DNA of 64,000 bases from Streptomyces diastatochromogenes. Its GTDB lineage: Bacteria > Actinomycetota > Actinomycetes > Streptomycetales > Streptomycetaceae. Shown piece by piece: positions 54,721 through 64,000 of this stretch. The stretch covers positions 434,001 to 498,000 of the forward strand of contig JAPTYK010000001.1 in assembly GCA_026913215.1 (NCBI GenBank), read 5' to 3'. A program made the position numbers and the translations under genes. The notes below the pieces were generated by a model. That model saw only the letters and a list, made by a program, of their open reading frames with translations. It searched no databases and had not been told where the DNA came from. Each line of letters opens with the position of its first letter. The stretch's first letter is position 1.

Positions 54721-57700
54721 TCGCACCAGGGCGGCGGCCTCCCGCAGGGAGAGGGCGGCGCCCTCCTCGTACCGGCGGGTGTACGTCTCCGGGGGCAGGG
54801 CCGCGCGGAGCGTCGTCTCCGCGCGGGAGCGGATCGCGGCCTCGGTCCGGGGGGTGAAGGGGCGGAAGCCGCCGCCGGTGTCGGAGCCCGCGTGGGCGTC
54901 GTACGCGCCGAGAGCCGGGCCCCGTCTCGGCGTCGCCCGGTGCGCCGCGTCCGCCACGGGCCCAGGCGGCGGTCCCGAACTGGGCGACGACGAGGTGCGG
55001 GGCGACGAGGTGGGCGAGGGTCTCCACGTCCGCGACGGCCCGTGCCAGCCGGTCCAGGGCCCGGTCGTGGGCGCCGTCGAGGCAGTCGAGCCACGCCCAC
55101 GTCCCGCCGACGAGACCCCAGAAGAGGGCGGGGTGGTCTCCCGAACTCCTCCTCGAGGAGGAGAGTTGTGCGCGGGCGAGGCCGGTGCGCCCGGTGTGGC
55201 CGTAGTGCTGGGCGAGCAGCAGCCGGCCGGCGCCGGCGGCCTCGGCGCCCACTGCCCGGCCTCGTCGGCGGCCTCGGCCAGGAGTCGTTCGGCCGCCGCG
55301 TCCCCTCCGGGCGGAGCCGGAGCCGTACGGCCGCGAGGCGGGCCGTGAAGACGGGCACCTGGGAGCGGGCGCCGACGCGGGCGGCGGCCTCGGTCGCCCG
55401 CTCGAAGTCGGCGGCGGCCTCGGCGAGCCGGCCTCGCGCTCGTACGCCTCGCCCCGGGCCGCGAGGGACTCCGCGATCCCCAGGAGTCCCCGGCGGCCTC
55501 GAAGAGGGCGAGCGCCTCGGCGGCGTCGGCGCCGTGCCCGGCGAGCTTGCCCCGCATGAGGAGGGCGAAGCCCAGGTCCCAGCCGGTGGCGTGGGCGCGG
55601 CAGGCGTCGACGATCAGGCCCAGGGTCTCGTCGAGCCCGGCGAGCTCCCCGGTCATGAGCCGGGCGAAGTACCACATCGTGCCCGGCTGCCGACAGGTCT
55701 GCGGGAGGCCGGGGCGGTACGCGGCGGCCAGGGCGCCGAGCCGGGCGCGGGTCTCGGGCCGTCCGAGGGCCGTGTCGTCCTCGACGCCCTCGGTCGCCAG
55801 GGCGTACAGCCGGCCGCCGCGCCGGGCCTCCACAGGCGCTCGCCGGTCCACGGCGGCGGCACGTCCGCGCACCGCCCGTCGAACGGCTCGGCGGGGCGGA
55901 CGGGCGCCGGAACGGGTCGGGTCCGAGGCGGCCCGCCTCGACGGCCCAGGTGCGGGCGTCGGCCTGGTGGTTGCGGAGCTGCCAGAACCAGCTGAGCGTG
56001 TGGACCAGGCAGAGCACCTCCTGCTCGTCGCCGAGCGCCACGGCCGTCCGCAGGGCCCCGCGCAGGTTGTCGTGCTCCCGCTCGAAGCGGGCGATGGCGG
56101 CGACCTGGCGCGGACCGCGCAGCTCCGGGTCGGTCCGGCGGGCGAGCTCCCGGTAGTGCGTGGTGGCGCCGCTCCGCCGCCGCCCGTTCCCCGGCCTCGT
56201 CGAGGCGCTCCCCGCGTACTCGGCCACGGTCTCCAGGAGCCGGAACCGCATCCCGGCGCCGTCCCCGTCCGGCGCGGCCACCACGAGCGATTTGTCGACG
56301 AGCGCGCCCAGGAGGCCGAGGACGTCGGCCACGTCCACCGCGCCCGCGCCGTCCGCGCCGCCCCGCACACCGCCTCCGCCGCCGTCAGGTCGCAGCCGCC
56401 GGTGAAGGCCGCGAGGCGCCGCAGGACCGCCCGCTCGGCCTCGTCGAGAGCTCCCAGGACCAGTCGACCACGGCCCGCAGGGTCTGCTGGCGCGGAAGGA
56501 CCGTGCGGGCGCCGGAGGTCAGCAGGCGGAAGCGGTCGTCGAGCCGGTCCGCGATCTGCCGCACCGACAGCATCCGCAGCCGCGCCGCGCCAGTTCGATC
56601 GCCAGCGGCAGTCCGTCGAGGCGGCGGCAGACCTCCTCCGCCGCCTCCGGGTCCTGCGCCGTGTCGAATCCGGGGCGGGCGGCCGCGCCACGCTCCCCGA
56701 GGAGCCGGGCGCCATGTCCACGGGCAGCGGGCCCAGCGGCCGGACCTCCTCCCCGGCACGCCCAGGGGCTCCCGGCTGGTGGCGAGGACGGTGACGCCGG
56801 GGCAGCGGGTGAGGAGCGTCTGCGCGAGCTCCGCCGCCTCGGCGACGACGTGCTCGCAGTTGTCGAGGACGAGCAGCATCCGGCGGCCGGCGCAGTGCTC
56901 GACGAGCGCCGCGAACCGGTCCTTCGGGTCGGCCGGGACGACGGAGGGGGTGTGCCAGAGCTGGGTCTCGCGGGCTCCGAGCGCGGTGAGGACGGCGGCG
57001 GCGACCGTGGACTCCTCGCGTACGGAGGCGAGTTCGGCGAGGTGGACGGGGCCCTCGTACGTCCCGGCCGCCTCCAGGGCGAGCCGCGTCTTGCCGACGC
57101 CGCCCGGCCCGGTGAGGGTGACGAGCCGCCGCCCGCCCCAGGCGGCGGCGAGCGAGCCAGTTCGTCGGCCCGGCCGATGAACGAGGTCAGGCGGGCGGGC
57201 AGGGCGCTCGGGGGCGCGGGGGCGGGGCCCGTCCTCCGTGAGGAGTTCGGCGTGCAGGGAGCGCAGTTCAAGCCCCGGGTCGGTGCCGAGCCGGTCCGCG
57301 AGGACGCGCGCACCTCCTCGTACGCCGCGAGGGCCTCGGCGGGCCGTCCGGCCGCGCGCAGGGCGCGGATCCGCAGGGCCTGGAGGGGTTCGTCGAGGGC
57401 TGCCCGGCGGCGAGCGCGGCGAGCGGCGCGAGGGCGGCGGCGGCCCGCCCGAGGGCCAGGTCGGCGGCGAGCCGGTCGCGCCGCGCCTGGGTGTGCCGCT
57501 GTTCGACCCGTACGGCCAGGGGTCGGTGTCGCGGCCGGGCAGGTCGGCGAGGGCGGGCCCGCGCCAGAGTCCGAGGGCCTCGTCGAGGAGCGCGGCCGCC
57601 CGCTCGGCTTCACCTGCGGCGAGGGCGGCGGCGCCTTCGGCGGCGAGCCGTTCGAAGCGGTGCAGGTCGACGGCGTCCGGGCGGCGGCGAGGCGGTAACC

Positions 57701-57971
57701 GCCGCCGGGCGCCGAGACGACGGCCTCGCGGCCCAGGGCGCGGCGCAGGCGGCCGACGAGGGCCTGGAGCGCCGCCGTACGGTCCTGGTCGCCGGCCGGG
57801 TCGTCGTCGGCCCAGACCTGGTCGATCAGCGCGCCGGGGCCCACCGGGCGCCCGCCGGCGGCGGCGAGCGCGGTGAACAGGGCCCGGAGCCTGGCACCGC
57901 TCAGGGGCCTCCGTCCCGTCGTCGGTACGGAAGGCCCGGCAGGGGCCGAGGACTCGGTAGGGCGGCTGCAC
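54607..57971 (-). CDS. AfsR/SARP-like regulator: BTAD, NB-ARC ATPase and TPR domains, many frameshifts
   Basis: About 1,120 residues. GTG 57971 begins VQPPYRVLGPCRAFRTDD, the OmpR-type DNA-binding start of SARP proteins. LSGARLRALFTALAAAGGRP and ALQALVGRLRRALGREAV continue it, and a bacterial transcriptional activation domain (PLQALRIRALRAAGRPAEA) follows. The ATPase has the P-loop LVTLTGPGGVGKTRLALEA, Walker B MLLVLDNCEHVV and LATSREPLGVPG. The rest is helical TPR-like sequence. The last 40 residues are a repeated DPKGGP. Frame changes are frequent, especially from 56800 to 54900, so internal detail is unreliable. Such proteins activate secondary-metabolite or developmental genes; the target is not evident. 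Confidence 0.82.
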
Positions 57972-58088
57972 CGGCCCATTCTGCCCCGGCAGGGCGGCCG
58001 CGACAGGACGGGCCCCGGGGCCGCCGGGGCGGCGAACTCGCGCCACGCCGTGTCACCGCCATGGCGTCGGCGGGGTGCGGGTTCGACA

Positions 58089-60169
58089 ATGGGGAGGATG
58101 ACCGATGACGACCGGCGTACGCGCAGTGGCGAGATCGGGCCCGCCGAGTGGCTCGCCATGAACCGGACCGGCAGCTTCGACTGGGACATCGACACGGACA
58201 CCATCGATGTCGACGAGTCCGGGCTGCTGGTCTTCGGGGTGGCCCCGGAGGACTACGACCGGCGCCCGCTGTCCCTGGTGACGCGTCTGGCCCCCGAGGA
58301 GCGGGCCAAGCTGGAGGGCGTCGTACGGAAGGCGATCAAGGGGGGAGCCGTCTCGTACACGGCGCACTTCCCCATCCCGCAGGCCGACGGCTCACCCCAC
58401 TGGACGCACGTGCAGGCGCGGATCCTGCGCTCGCCCGACGGCCGGGCCCGGCGGATCGTCGGCGTCGTGCGGGACACGACCGCCGAGGTCGCGCACTTCG
58501 CGTTCGTCCAGGACCTGGAGAAGCGGCGCCAGGTCCAGACGAACATCGTCGAGCGGACGACGAACGCGCTGTCGCGCGCGGTGACCGTGGACGACGTGAC
58601 GGCCGCCCTGACCGGTCCGGGCGGCCTCGCCCGGCTCGGCGCGGACGGTCTCGCGCTCGGTCTCGTGGAGAACGGCTCGCTCAACATCATCGCGCTCAGC
58701 GGCGAATCCCTCGACATCCTCAACGACTTCCGCAGCCGCCGCCTCGACCGGAAACTGCCGCTGGCCGAGTCGGTCCTGAGCGGGCGGCCCCGGTTCGTCT
58801 CCTCGTTCCCCTCGCTGGGCCGGGACTTCCCCGAACTCGCCCCCTACGTGGCCCGGCTGGAGTTCCGGGCCGCCTGCTACCTGCCGCTGGTGGCGCAGGC
58901 GCGTTCGCTCGGCGGCATGGCCCTCTTCTACCGGGGCCGCACCTCGTTCAACGCCGACGAGCGCAACCTCGCGCTCGGTCTCGCGGCGATCGTCGCCCAG
59001 TCGCTCCAGCGGGCGATCCTCTTCGACGAGGAGCGGGAGCTGGCGACCGGGCTCCAGGCGACGATGCTGCCGCGCCGGATCCCGCAGTTCGCGGGCGGCG
59101 AGATCGCCGTCCGGTACCACGCGGCGTGGAGCGGACGGCAGGTCGGCGGCGACTGGTACGACGTGATCCCGCTGCCCCGCGGCCGGGTCGGGATCGTCGT
59201 CGGCGACGTCCAGGGCCACGACACCCACGCCGCCGCCATCATGGGCCAGTTGCGGATCGCGCTGCGCGCGTACGCCGGCGAGGGCACGCCCGTCGACCGT
59301 CCTCGCCCGCGCCTCCCGGTTCCTCGCCGAGCTGGACACCAACCGCTTCGCGACCTGCACGTACGCGCAGGTGGACCTGGCGAGCGGCACCCTGCGCGCC
59401 GTACGGGCCGGGCACCTCGGTCCGCTGATCCGGCACACCGACGGCCGGGTCGGGCAGCCCAAGCTGCGGGGCGGGCTCCCGCTGGGCCTGGCGACCGTGT
59501 TCGGGGACGAGGAGTTCCCCGAGACCCGGCTCGACCTCGTGCCCGGCGAGACGCTGGTGCTGTGCACGGACGGGCTCGTCGAACAGCCCGGCGCGGACAT
59601 CGAGTCCGGTCTCGCCGCGCTGTCGGGCGCGATCAGCAGCGGCCCGCCGCAGGCGGAGGCGCTCGCCGACCACCTCTCCGAGCGCCTCTGGGAGCGGTGG
59701 GGTTCGGGCGACGACGTGGCGCTCCTGGTGCTGCGGCGCAGCCGGACCCAGGCACGCCCCGGGCGCCGCGCATCCACCAGTACATCCACCAGGCCGATCC
59801 GCAGGGCCTCTCGGACGCCCGCGCGGCCGTCGGGCAGGCGCTCCGCGACTGGGGCATGGCGGAACTCGCCGACGACGCGGAGCTGCTGACGGGCGAGCTC
59901 CTGGTGAACGTGCTGCTGCACACCGAGGGCGGAGCGGTGCTCACCCTGGAGGTGCTGCCGGAGCCGGTGCGGCGGGTCCGGCTCTCGGTGCAGGACCGGT
60001 CGAGCGCCTGGCCCCGGCGGCGCACCCCGGCGAGGCCGCCACCTCGGGCCGCGGACTGCTCCTGCTCGACGCGCTGGCCTCCCGGTGGGGCGTGGAGCCG
60101 CGCGGCGAGGGCAAGGCGGTGTGGTGCGAGATCGGCCCGGCGCCGGTGGGGGCCGAGCCGGGGGCCTGA
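58089..60169 (+). CDS. PAS-GAF-SpoIIE phosphatase with C-terminal anti-sigma-type kinase domain, frameshifted
   Basis: About 694 residues. A PAS domain (SFDWDIDTDTIDVDESGLLV, RRIVGVVRDTTAEVAHF) is followed by a GAF domain (NALSRAVTVDDVTAAL, ARLEFRAACYLPLVAQARSL). Next comes a PP2C phosphatase with VGGDWYDVIPL, VVGDVQGHD, RAGHLGPLI, LCTDGLVEQP and GSGDDVALLVL. The C-terminus is an RsbW-like ATPase with the N-box LLTGELLVNVLLHTEGG. This is the standard Streptomyces layout for a sensor that both phosphorylates and dephosphorylates anti-sigma-factor antagonists. Frame changes occur near 59300, 59760 and 60010-60050. The start is either ATG 58089 or ATG 58098; the second has its GGGAGG directly against it. 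Confidence 0.87.
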
Positions 60170-60192
60170 TCCGGAAACGGGTGGGGAATGGC

Positions 60193-60257
60193 TCAGGACC
60201 GGCTCGGCGCGCTGCCAGACCGTGTCAGGACCGGCTCAGGCGCGCTGCCAGACCGTG
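60193..60257. repeat. Tandem duplication of 32/33 bp at the gabD 3' end
   Basis: Bases 60193-60224 and 60225-60257 are the same sequence except for one base difference and one extra base. The second copy contains the last codons and stop of the dehydrogenase gene; the first lies just beyond it. Confidence 0.9.
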
Positions 60258-61633
60258 GTCGCGTTGCAGAACTCGCGGATGCCGTGGCCGGAGAGCTCGC
60301 GGCCGTACCCCGAGCGCTTGATCCCGCCGAAGGGGAGCGCCGGGTGCGAGGCCGTCATGCCGTTGACGAAGACGCCGCCCGCCTCCAGGTCGCGGACGCA
60401 GAACGCCACGTCCTCCGCGGAGCGCGTCCAGAGGTTGGAACTGAGGCCGAACGGGGAGTCGTTGGCGACGGCGACGGCCTCCTCGATGTCGCTGACCGGG
60501 TAGACCGTGGCGACCGGCCCGAAGGCCTCCTCCTGGTGGATCCGCATCTCCGGGGTGATGCCGGTGAGGACCGTGGGCCGGTAGTACCAGCCGTGCGCGA
60601 GCGCCGGCTCCTCGGGCCGCTGTCCGCCGCACAGGACGGTGGCGCCCCGCTGCACGGCGTCGTCGACGAGCGCCTCCAGGTCGGCGCGGCCCTGTTCGGT
60701 GGCGAGGGGGCCGACGTCGGTGGACTCGTCGAGGGGGTCGCCGACGGTGAGGGCGTTCATGGCGGCGGTGAAGCGCTCGGAGAAGTCGTCGTAGACGTCC
60801 TGGTGGACGATGAACCGCTTGGCGGCGATGCAGGACTGCCCGTTGTTCTGCACGCGCGCGGTGACGGCGGTCTTCACGGCCCCGACGATGTCGGCGGAGG
60901 GCATGACGAGGAACGGGTCGCTGCCGCCGAGCTCCAGGACGGTCTTCTTCACCTCGTCGCCGGCGACGGCGGCGACGGACCGGCCCGCCGGTTCGCTGCC
61001 GGTGAGGGTGGCGGCCACCACCCGGGGGTCGCGGAGGACGCCCTCGACCTCGCGGGAGCCGATGAGGAGGGTCTGGAAGCAGCCGTCGGGATATCCGGCG
61101 CGGCGGAAGAGGTCGCCCAGGTAGAGGGCGGTCCTCGGCACGTTGGAGGCGTGTTTCAGGAGGCCGGTGTTGCCCGCCATGAGCGCGGGCGCGGCGAAGC
61201 GGATCACCTGCCAGAGCGGGAAGTTCCACGGCATGACCGCGAGGATCGGGCCGAGGGGCCGGTAGTGGACCCGGGCCGTGTCCGCGCCGGAGTCCTGGAC
61301 GTCGCTCTCGGCCGGGTGCTCGTCGGCGAGCAGTTCCTCGGCGTGCTTGGCGTACCAGCGCATGGCCTTGGCGCACTTGGCGGCCTCCGCGCGGGCGGCC
61401 GCGATCGGCTTGCCCATCTCGGTGGTCATGGTGCGGGCGATGTCCTCGGTGTCCTCGTCGAGGAGGGTCGCGGCGGCGCGCATCAGCCGGGCGCGCTCGG
61501 CGAAGGAGGTCGTGCGGTACTGGCGGTACGCCTCGTGCGCGGCGGCGACGCGCCGCTCGACCTCCTCGGGCCCGTGGGCCTCGTAGACGCGCAGCGTCTC
61601 GCCGGTCGCAGGGTTCACGGTGGCGATGCCCAT
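60236..61633 (-). CDS. gabD: Succinate-semialdehyde dehydrogenase (GabD1-like)
   Basis: 465 residues, intact. It is an aldehyde dehydrogenase with the cofactor segment LAVMPWNFPLWQVIRFAAP, TLTGSEPAGRSVAAVAG, the catalytic Glu in TVLELGGSDPFLVM and the catalytic Cys in VQNNGQSCIAAKRFIV. The end SHPALPFGGIKRSGYGREL and GIREFCNATTVWQ follow the GabD1 subgroup closely. It oxidises succinate semialdehyde to succinate in 4-aminobutyrate catabolism. Cofactor choice cannot be read securely. No transaminase gene is nearby. Start ATG 61633. Confidence 0.9.
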   Translation of the reverse strand: MGIATVNPATGETLRVYEAHGPEEVERRVAAAHEAYRQYRTTSFAERARLMRAAATLLDEDTEDIARTMTTEMGKPIAAARAEAAKCAKAMRWYAKHAEELLADEHPAESDVQDSGADTARVHYRPLGPILAVMPWNFPLWQVIRFAAPALMAGNTGLLKHASNVPRTALYLGDLFRRAGYPDGCFQTLLIGSREVEGVLRDPRVVAATLTGSEPAGRSVAAVAGDEVKKTVLELGGSDPFLVMPSADIVGAVKTAVTARVQNNGQSCIAAKRFIVHQDVYDDFSERFTAAMNALTVGDPLDESTDVGPLATEQGRADLEALVDDAVQRGATVLCGGQRPEEPALAHGWYYRPTVLTGITPEMRIHQEEAFGPVATVYPVSDIEEAVAVANDSPFGLSSNLWTRSAEDVAFCVRDLEAGGVFVNGMTASHPALPFGGIKRSGYGRELSGHGIREFCNATTVWQRA

Positions 61634-61734
61634 GACGTGTCTCCTCCTGACATCGGCCCCCGTCTGCAACCTTCCGCTCCCTGGGCTCCGGCGCAACAGG
61701 GGCGGGGCGGTGGGGTGACCGCCGCGCGTCCGGC

Positions 61735-62400
61735 TCAGGCGGTGAGCCAGGCCAGGGCGCCGGAGAGGTGGGCGCGGAAGACCGGGTCGCCGTACGCCTC
61801 CGGGGCGTGTCCGAGCGCGGTGAAGAAGACGCGCCCCCGGTCGATCTCCCGGCACCAGACGAGCGGGTGGTCCGCGCCGTGGGTGCCGCCCCGGTAGGAG
61901 GTCTCGTCGGCCCGCGCCAGGATCCGGGCGCCGCCGTCGTCCCCCGGGTGGGAGGTGAAGTCGTACCACTCGTCGGTCCAGGCCCAGCGGTCCGGGAGCG
62001 GGGCGGTCGCCGGGTGGTCAGGGGCGTCGACGAGGACGCGGCCCGGCTGGAGCTCGGGGTGGCCGGCGAAGCGGGTGCCGAGCAGCTCGCCGTAGAAGGG
62101 CCAGTCCGGTTCGGCGTTGGCGGCGGCGTGCACGGCGAGGAGCGCGCCGCCGCCCCGGAGGTACGCGGCGAAGGCCGCGCGCCCCTCGGGCGTCAGGACG
62201 TTCCCGGTCGTGGACAGCAGGACGACGACGGCGCACCGGCCGAGCCGCTCGGGGGTGAAGGCGCCCGGCTCCTCGGTGGTCTCGGCGGCGAGTCCGAGTC
62301 CTCCCGCCAGTTCGGCGAGGGCGGCGGCGCCGGCGGGGATCGAGTCGTGGCGGTATCCCGCCGTACGGGTGTAGATCAGGGCGTCGGCGGCGGTGGGCAC
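61735..62400 (-). CDS. ThuA-domain (trehalose-utilisation-like) protein
   Basis: 221 residues from GTG 62400, which has GGAG 8 bases upstream. A longer reading to ATG 62502 would place the LacI-type palindrome inside the coding region and is less likely. The class-I glutamine-amidotransferase-like fold shows ALIYTRTAGYRHDSIPAGAA, VVVLLSTTGNVLTPEGRAAF, LRGGGALLAVHAAANAEPDW, DEWYDFTSHPG and PLVWCREIDRGRVFFTALGH. ThuA-domain proteins act on trehalose/3-keto-sugar derivatives or large glycosides; the biochemical step is not settled. Confidence 0.87.
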   Translation of the reverse strand: MPTAADALIYTRTAGYRHDSIPAGAAALAELAGGLGLAAETTEEPGAFTPERLGRCAVVVLLSTTGNVLTPEGRAAFAAYLRGGGALLAVHAAANAEPDWPFYGELLGTRFAGHPELQPGRVLVDAPDHPATAPLPDRWAWTDEWYDFTSHPGDDGGARILARADETSYRGGTHGADHPLVWCREIDRGRVFFTALGHAPEAYGDPVFRAHLSGALAWLTA

Positions 62401-62467
62401 GCGAGGGACTCCGGGGCGGGGCGGCACGGGGAGGGCGAGGGGTGGAGAAAGCCGGGGGAAAGCGGGG

Positions 62468-62479
62468 GAAAGCGCTTTC
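62468..62479. promoter_or_regulatory. LacI-family-type operator before the ThuA gene
   Basis: GAAAGCGCTTTC is a perfect 12-bp palindrome 68 bases upstream of the preferred ThuA start. Two further GAAAGC half-sites lie just beside it, toward the gene. This is the form bound by LacI-type sugar repressors. No lacI-type gene lies in the window. Confidence 0.65.
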
Positions 62480-62548
62480 TCCACCGTGCTGACCGTAGCC
62501 ACTGAAAACCCCGCGCCGCAACCCCCGTCCCTCGGGCAGACTGCCGCG

Positions 62549-63367
62549 ATGACAGCTCTCCATGATCACGGACGGCGCGCGCTCGGCCATGTGGCCGAGC
62601 GCTCCACCGGCACTCCGCTCGACCCGGCCCTGCGGGTCACCCTCAATTTCCACCCGCACTTCCTGCACCGGCTCGCGGACGAAGGGATCTACCGCTCCCA
62701 GTTCGTCACCGGCAACGGCAACGGCGGCCTCACCGCCCGCCCCGGCGGGGACCGCTGGCGCTGGAGAGCCGCATCTTCGGCGGGGCGTACGACGCGGCCC
62801 CGCCGAGGCGCGCCCGGTGTACGGCGCCCTCGACTTCCGCCGCCGCCCCTTCGGCGCGGCCCCCGCTTCGGCTCCGCCCATCTGCGGCTCACGGCGGCCG
62901 CCGTGGACCGGGCGACCTTCTGCTATCCCGACAGCTTCCTGGAGCCCGAGGACTTCGGCGTCGCCTCCCGGATGCGTCTGATCGCCCTCGCCGAGGCCGA
63001 CGAGAGCGATCCGCTCGACGACTACATCGAGGCGCAGGTCCACGGCCCGGTGGTGATCGCGCGCGACGTGGAGGCGCTGGTCCTGGACCCGAGCCACCGG
63101 GGCACGGAGGTGGAGGAGGCGGCGCGGCGGCTGCCGTGTCCGCTGGAGTGGCACGGGGGCTTCCGCGTCTCCGTGGACGAACTGCGGCGGCATCCCGACT
63201 TCCGGGGGCCCGAGTACGTGGAACTCGCGGCCCGGATCGCGGTCGACGGCCGGCTGGACGCCCGGATCGTGCAGGAGGCGGCCGCGTCGGGGCGGTACGA
63301 CCAGCAGGACGTCAAGAAGGTCTGGCACTACCTGGCCCGCTTCGGCGCCCCCGCCGCCCGCCCCTAG
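62549..63367 (+). CDS. DUF3626-type protein, frameshifted internally
   Basis: About 272 residues from ATG 62549. It reads RVTLNFHPHFLHRLADEGIY, RSQFVTGNGNGGLTARPGGD, HLRLTAAAVDRATFCYPDSF, EAQVHGPVVIARDVEALVLDPS and ECPLEWHGG-like CPLEWHGGFRVSVDELRRHP. This matches the DUF3626 pattern as I remember it. Between 62760 and 62875 compensating base losses garble the central ESRIFGGAYD region, while the outer frame stays the same. The His and Asp/Glu pattern suggests a hydrolase, but the function is unknown. The end overlaps the convergent ArsR-like gene by 4 bases. Confidence 0.75.
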   Translation: MTALHDHGRRALGHVAERSTGTPLDPALRVTLNFHPHFLHRLADEGIYRSQFVTGNGNGGLTARPGGDRWRWRAASSAGRTTRPRRGAPGVRRPRLPPPPLRRGPRFGSAHLRLTAAAVDRATFCYPDSFLEPEDFGVASRMRLIALAEADESDPLDDYIEAQVHGPVVIARDVEALVLDPSHRGTEVEEAARRLPCPLEWHGGFRVSVDELRRHPDFRGPEYVELAARIAVDGRLDARIVQEAAASGRYDQQDVKKVWHYLARFGAPAARP

Positions 63368-63807
63368 GACTCCCGTTCCGGGCCGCCCCGTTCGACGCCG
63401 CCCCGTTCGACGCCGCCCTGTTCGACACCGCTCTGTTCGACGCCGCTCTGTTCGATCTGCCGGATGAGCCGCTTGAGCTGGGTGACCTCGGCCTGGAGCG
63501 CGCGGCCGCCGGCGGGCGTGAGGGAGAGCCAGGTGCGGGGGCGCCTGCCCTCGTACCCCTTCTCGATCTCGACGAGGCCGACCTTCTCCAGGACGGCCAG
63601 GTGCTGGCTGAGGTTTCCGGCGGTGAGACCGAGGGCGGTGCGCAGGAAGCCGAACTCGACGCGGCGGGCCTGGTGGGCGACGGTGAGGATGCCGAGGCGC
63701 ACGCGCTGGTGGACGACGTCGTCGAGGCCGAGAATGGGGTGCGGGTCGACCTGTTCGCCCTGCCGGCCCTGTTCGCCCTGCCGGTCCTGTTCGCTCCGCC
63801 GGCTCAT
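63364..63807 (-). CDS. Winged-helix transcriptional regulator (ArsR/MarR-like) with repeat tails
   Basis: 147 residues, intact. The DNA-binding core is VVHQRVRLGILTVAHQARRV, EFGFLRTALGLTAGNLSQHL and GLVEIEKGYEGRRPRTWLSLT, which is the transcriptional-repressor type that accompanies small membrane proteins. The N-terminus carries an RQGEQG repeat (18-bp units at 63751-63804) and the C-terminus a VEQSG repeat (15-bp units at 63376-63450). ATG 63807 overlaps the stop of the membrane-protein gene as ATGA, so the two genes are coupled. It probably represses its own operon. Confidence 0.85.
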   Translation of the reverse strand: MSRRSEQDRQGEQGRQGEQVDPHPILGLDDVVHQRVRLGILTVAHQARRVEFGFLRTALGLTAGNLSQHLAVLEKVGLVEIEKGYEGRRPRTWLSLTPAGGRALQAEVTQLKRLIRQIEQSGVEQSGVEQGGVERGGVERGGPERES

Positions 63808-64000
63808 GAGCGGCCGTTCCTGCCGGACCGCTCGGCCAGGGCGAAACCGAGGGCGCCGACCAGGAGGAGTGCGCCGGGGACGGCGAAGTGGGGCACGGTG
63901 GACCAGGGGGAGGTGGCCGGGATCCCCCATCCGCCGGGCCCGCGCGGCGCCAGCTCGACGGCCAGGTACACCGCGGCGAGCAGCAGCAGGACACGGCTGC
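63804..64000 (-). CDS. Small membrane protein, partial at the window edge
   Basis: Only the C-terminal 64 residues are inside the window. Two hydrophobic segments are visible (SRVLLLLAAVYLAVELAP and VPGALLLVGALGFALAE), joined by a Gly/Pro-rich loop with GWGIPATSPWSTVPHF, and the basic end is RSGRNGRS. The stop overlaps the start of the ArsR-like regulator by 4 bases. Regulator plus membrane protein is a common pair of unknown function in Streptomyces. Confidence 0.7.
   Translation of the reverse strand, partial: SRVLLLLAAVYLAVELAPRGPGGWGIPATSPWSTVPHFAVPGALLLVGALGFALAERSGRNGRS

Overview
The window is high-G+C actinobacterial chromosome and looks like Streptomyces. It carries a bifunctional geosmin synthase, an Nsd-type differentiation regulator, an AfsA/ScbA-type butyrolactone synthase, an AfsR/SARP-type regulator, two PAS/SpoIIE-type phosphatases, a TPR-bearing Ser/Thr kinase, GTG/TTG starts and GC-rich hairpin terminators. 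I recognise 52 protein genes and see no rRNA, tRNA, CRISPR array, insertion sequence or prophage.

Quality caveat. About 33 of the 52 genes are broken by reading-frame changes. Where I could compare the frames with the expected protein, each break is explained by loss of one base (sometimes two) in a G or C run. Nineteen other genes are intact. This looks like consensus (long-read homopolymer) error, not decay. I therefore give each broken gene as one CDS over its whole extent and note the breaks.

Layout. 1-9.4 kb: a phosphatase, the Nsd regulator, an APH-fold protein, a secreted amidase, geosmin synthase, an S4 RNA-binding protein and a hypothetical. 9.7-15.5 kb: an operon of enoyl-CoA hydratase, DUF35/OB-fold protein and two lipid-transfer-type thiolases, divergent from an acyl-CoA synthetase. 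Gene content and order resemble the echA19/Rv3521/ltp4/ltp3/fadD19 sterol side-chain genes of mycobacteria. 15.5-17.1 kb: a 2OG-Fe(II) oxygenase with an exported protein whose S74 chaperone-type domain is split over two genes. 17.2-22.6 kb: a double alpha/beta hydrolase, a Cys-cluster/pentapeptide-repeat protein, a VOC protein, a GNAT and a Family 2B encapsulin shell. 22.9-32.7 kb: PaaK-type and two further acyl-CoA ligases, a penicillin/AHL-type acylase, a Ca2+/H+ antiporter and a nitronate monooxygenase. 33-42.9 kb: a secreted serine hydrolase and a sialidase next to hexanucleotide repeats, then an alpha/beta hydrolase, a LysR regulator, the threonine catabolic pair tdh-kbl and a carotenoid-desaturase-like oxidoreductase. 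43-48.4 kb: the Ser/Thr kinase, an MpaB-type oxygenase, a potassium channel, a YciI protein and PpnP. 48.5-51.9 kb: an FAD monooxygenase, AfsA and an NmrA-type reductase, a likely signalling-molecule unit. 52-64 kb: acyl-CoA dehydrogenase, siderophore-interacting protein, AfsR-like regulator, PAS/GAF/SpoIIE phosphatase, succinate-semialdehyde dehydrogenase, ThuA and DUF3626 proteins, an ArsR-like regulator and a partial membrane protein.

Regulatory logic visible in the DNA. Two 14-bp sites fit the KstR consensus TnnAACnnGTTnnA, one before the enoyl-CoA hydratase operon and one before the acyl-CoA dehydrogenase. A second palindrome, TCTGAC-N5-GTCAGA, occurs with nearly identical flanks between the enoyl-CoA hydratase and acyl-CoA synthetase genes and again 19 kb away before the nitronate monooxygenase/acyl-CoA synthetase operon. 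Together they suggest a dispersed acyl-CoA (possibly sterol-like) catabolic regulon. A second theme is short tandem repeats, most with periods divisible by three, at gene starts, gene ends and in leaders.
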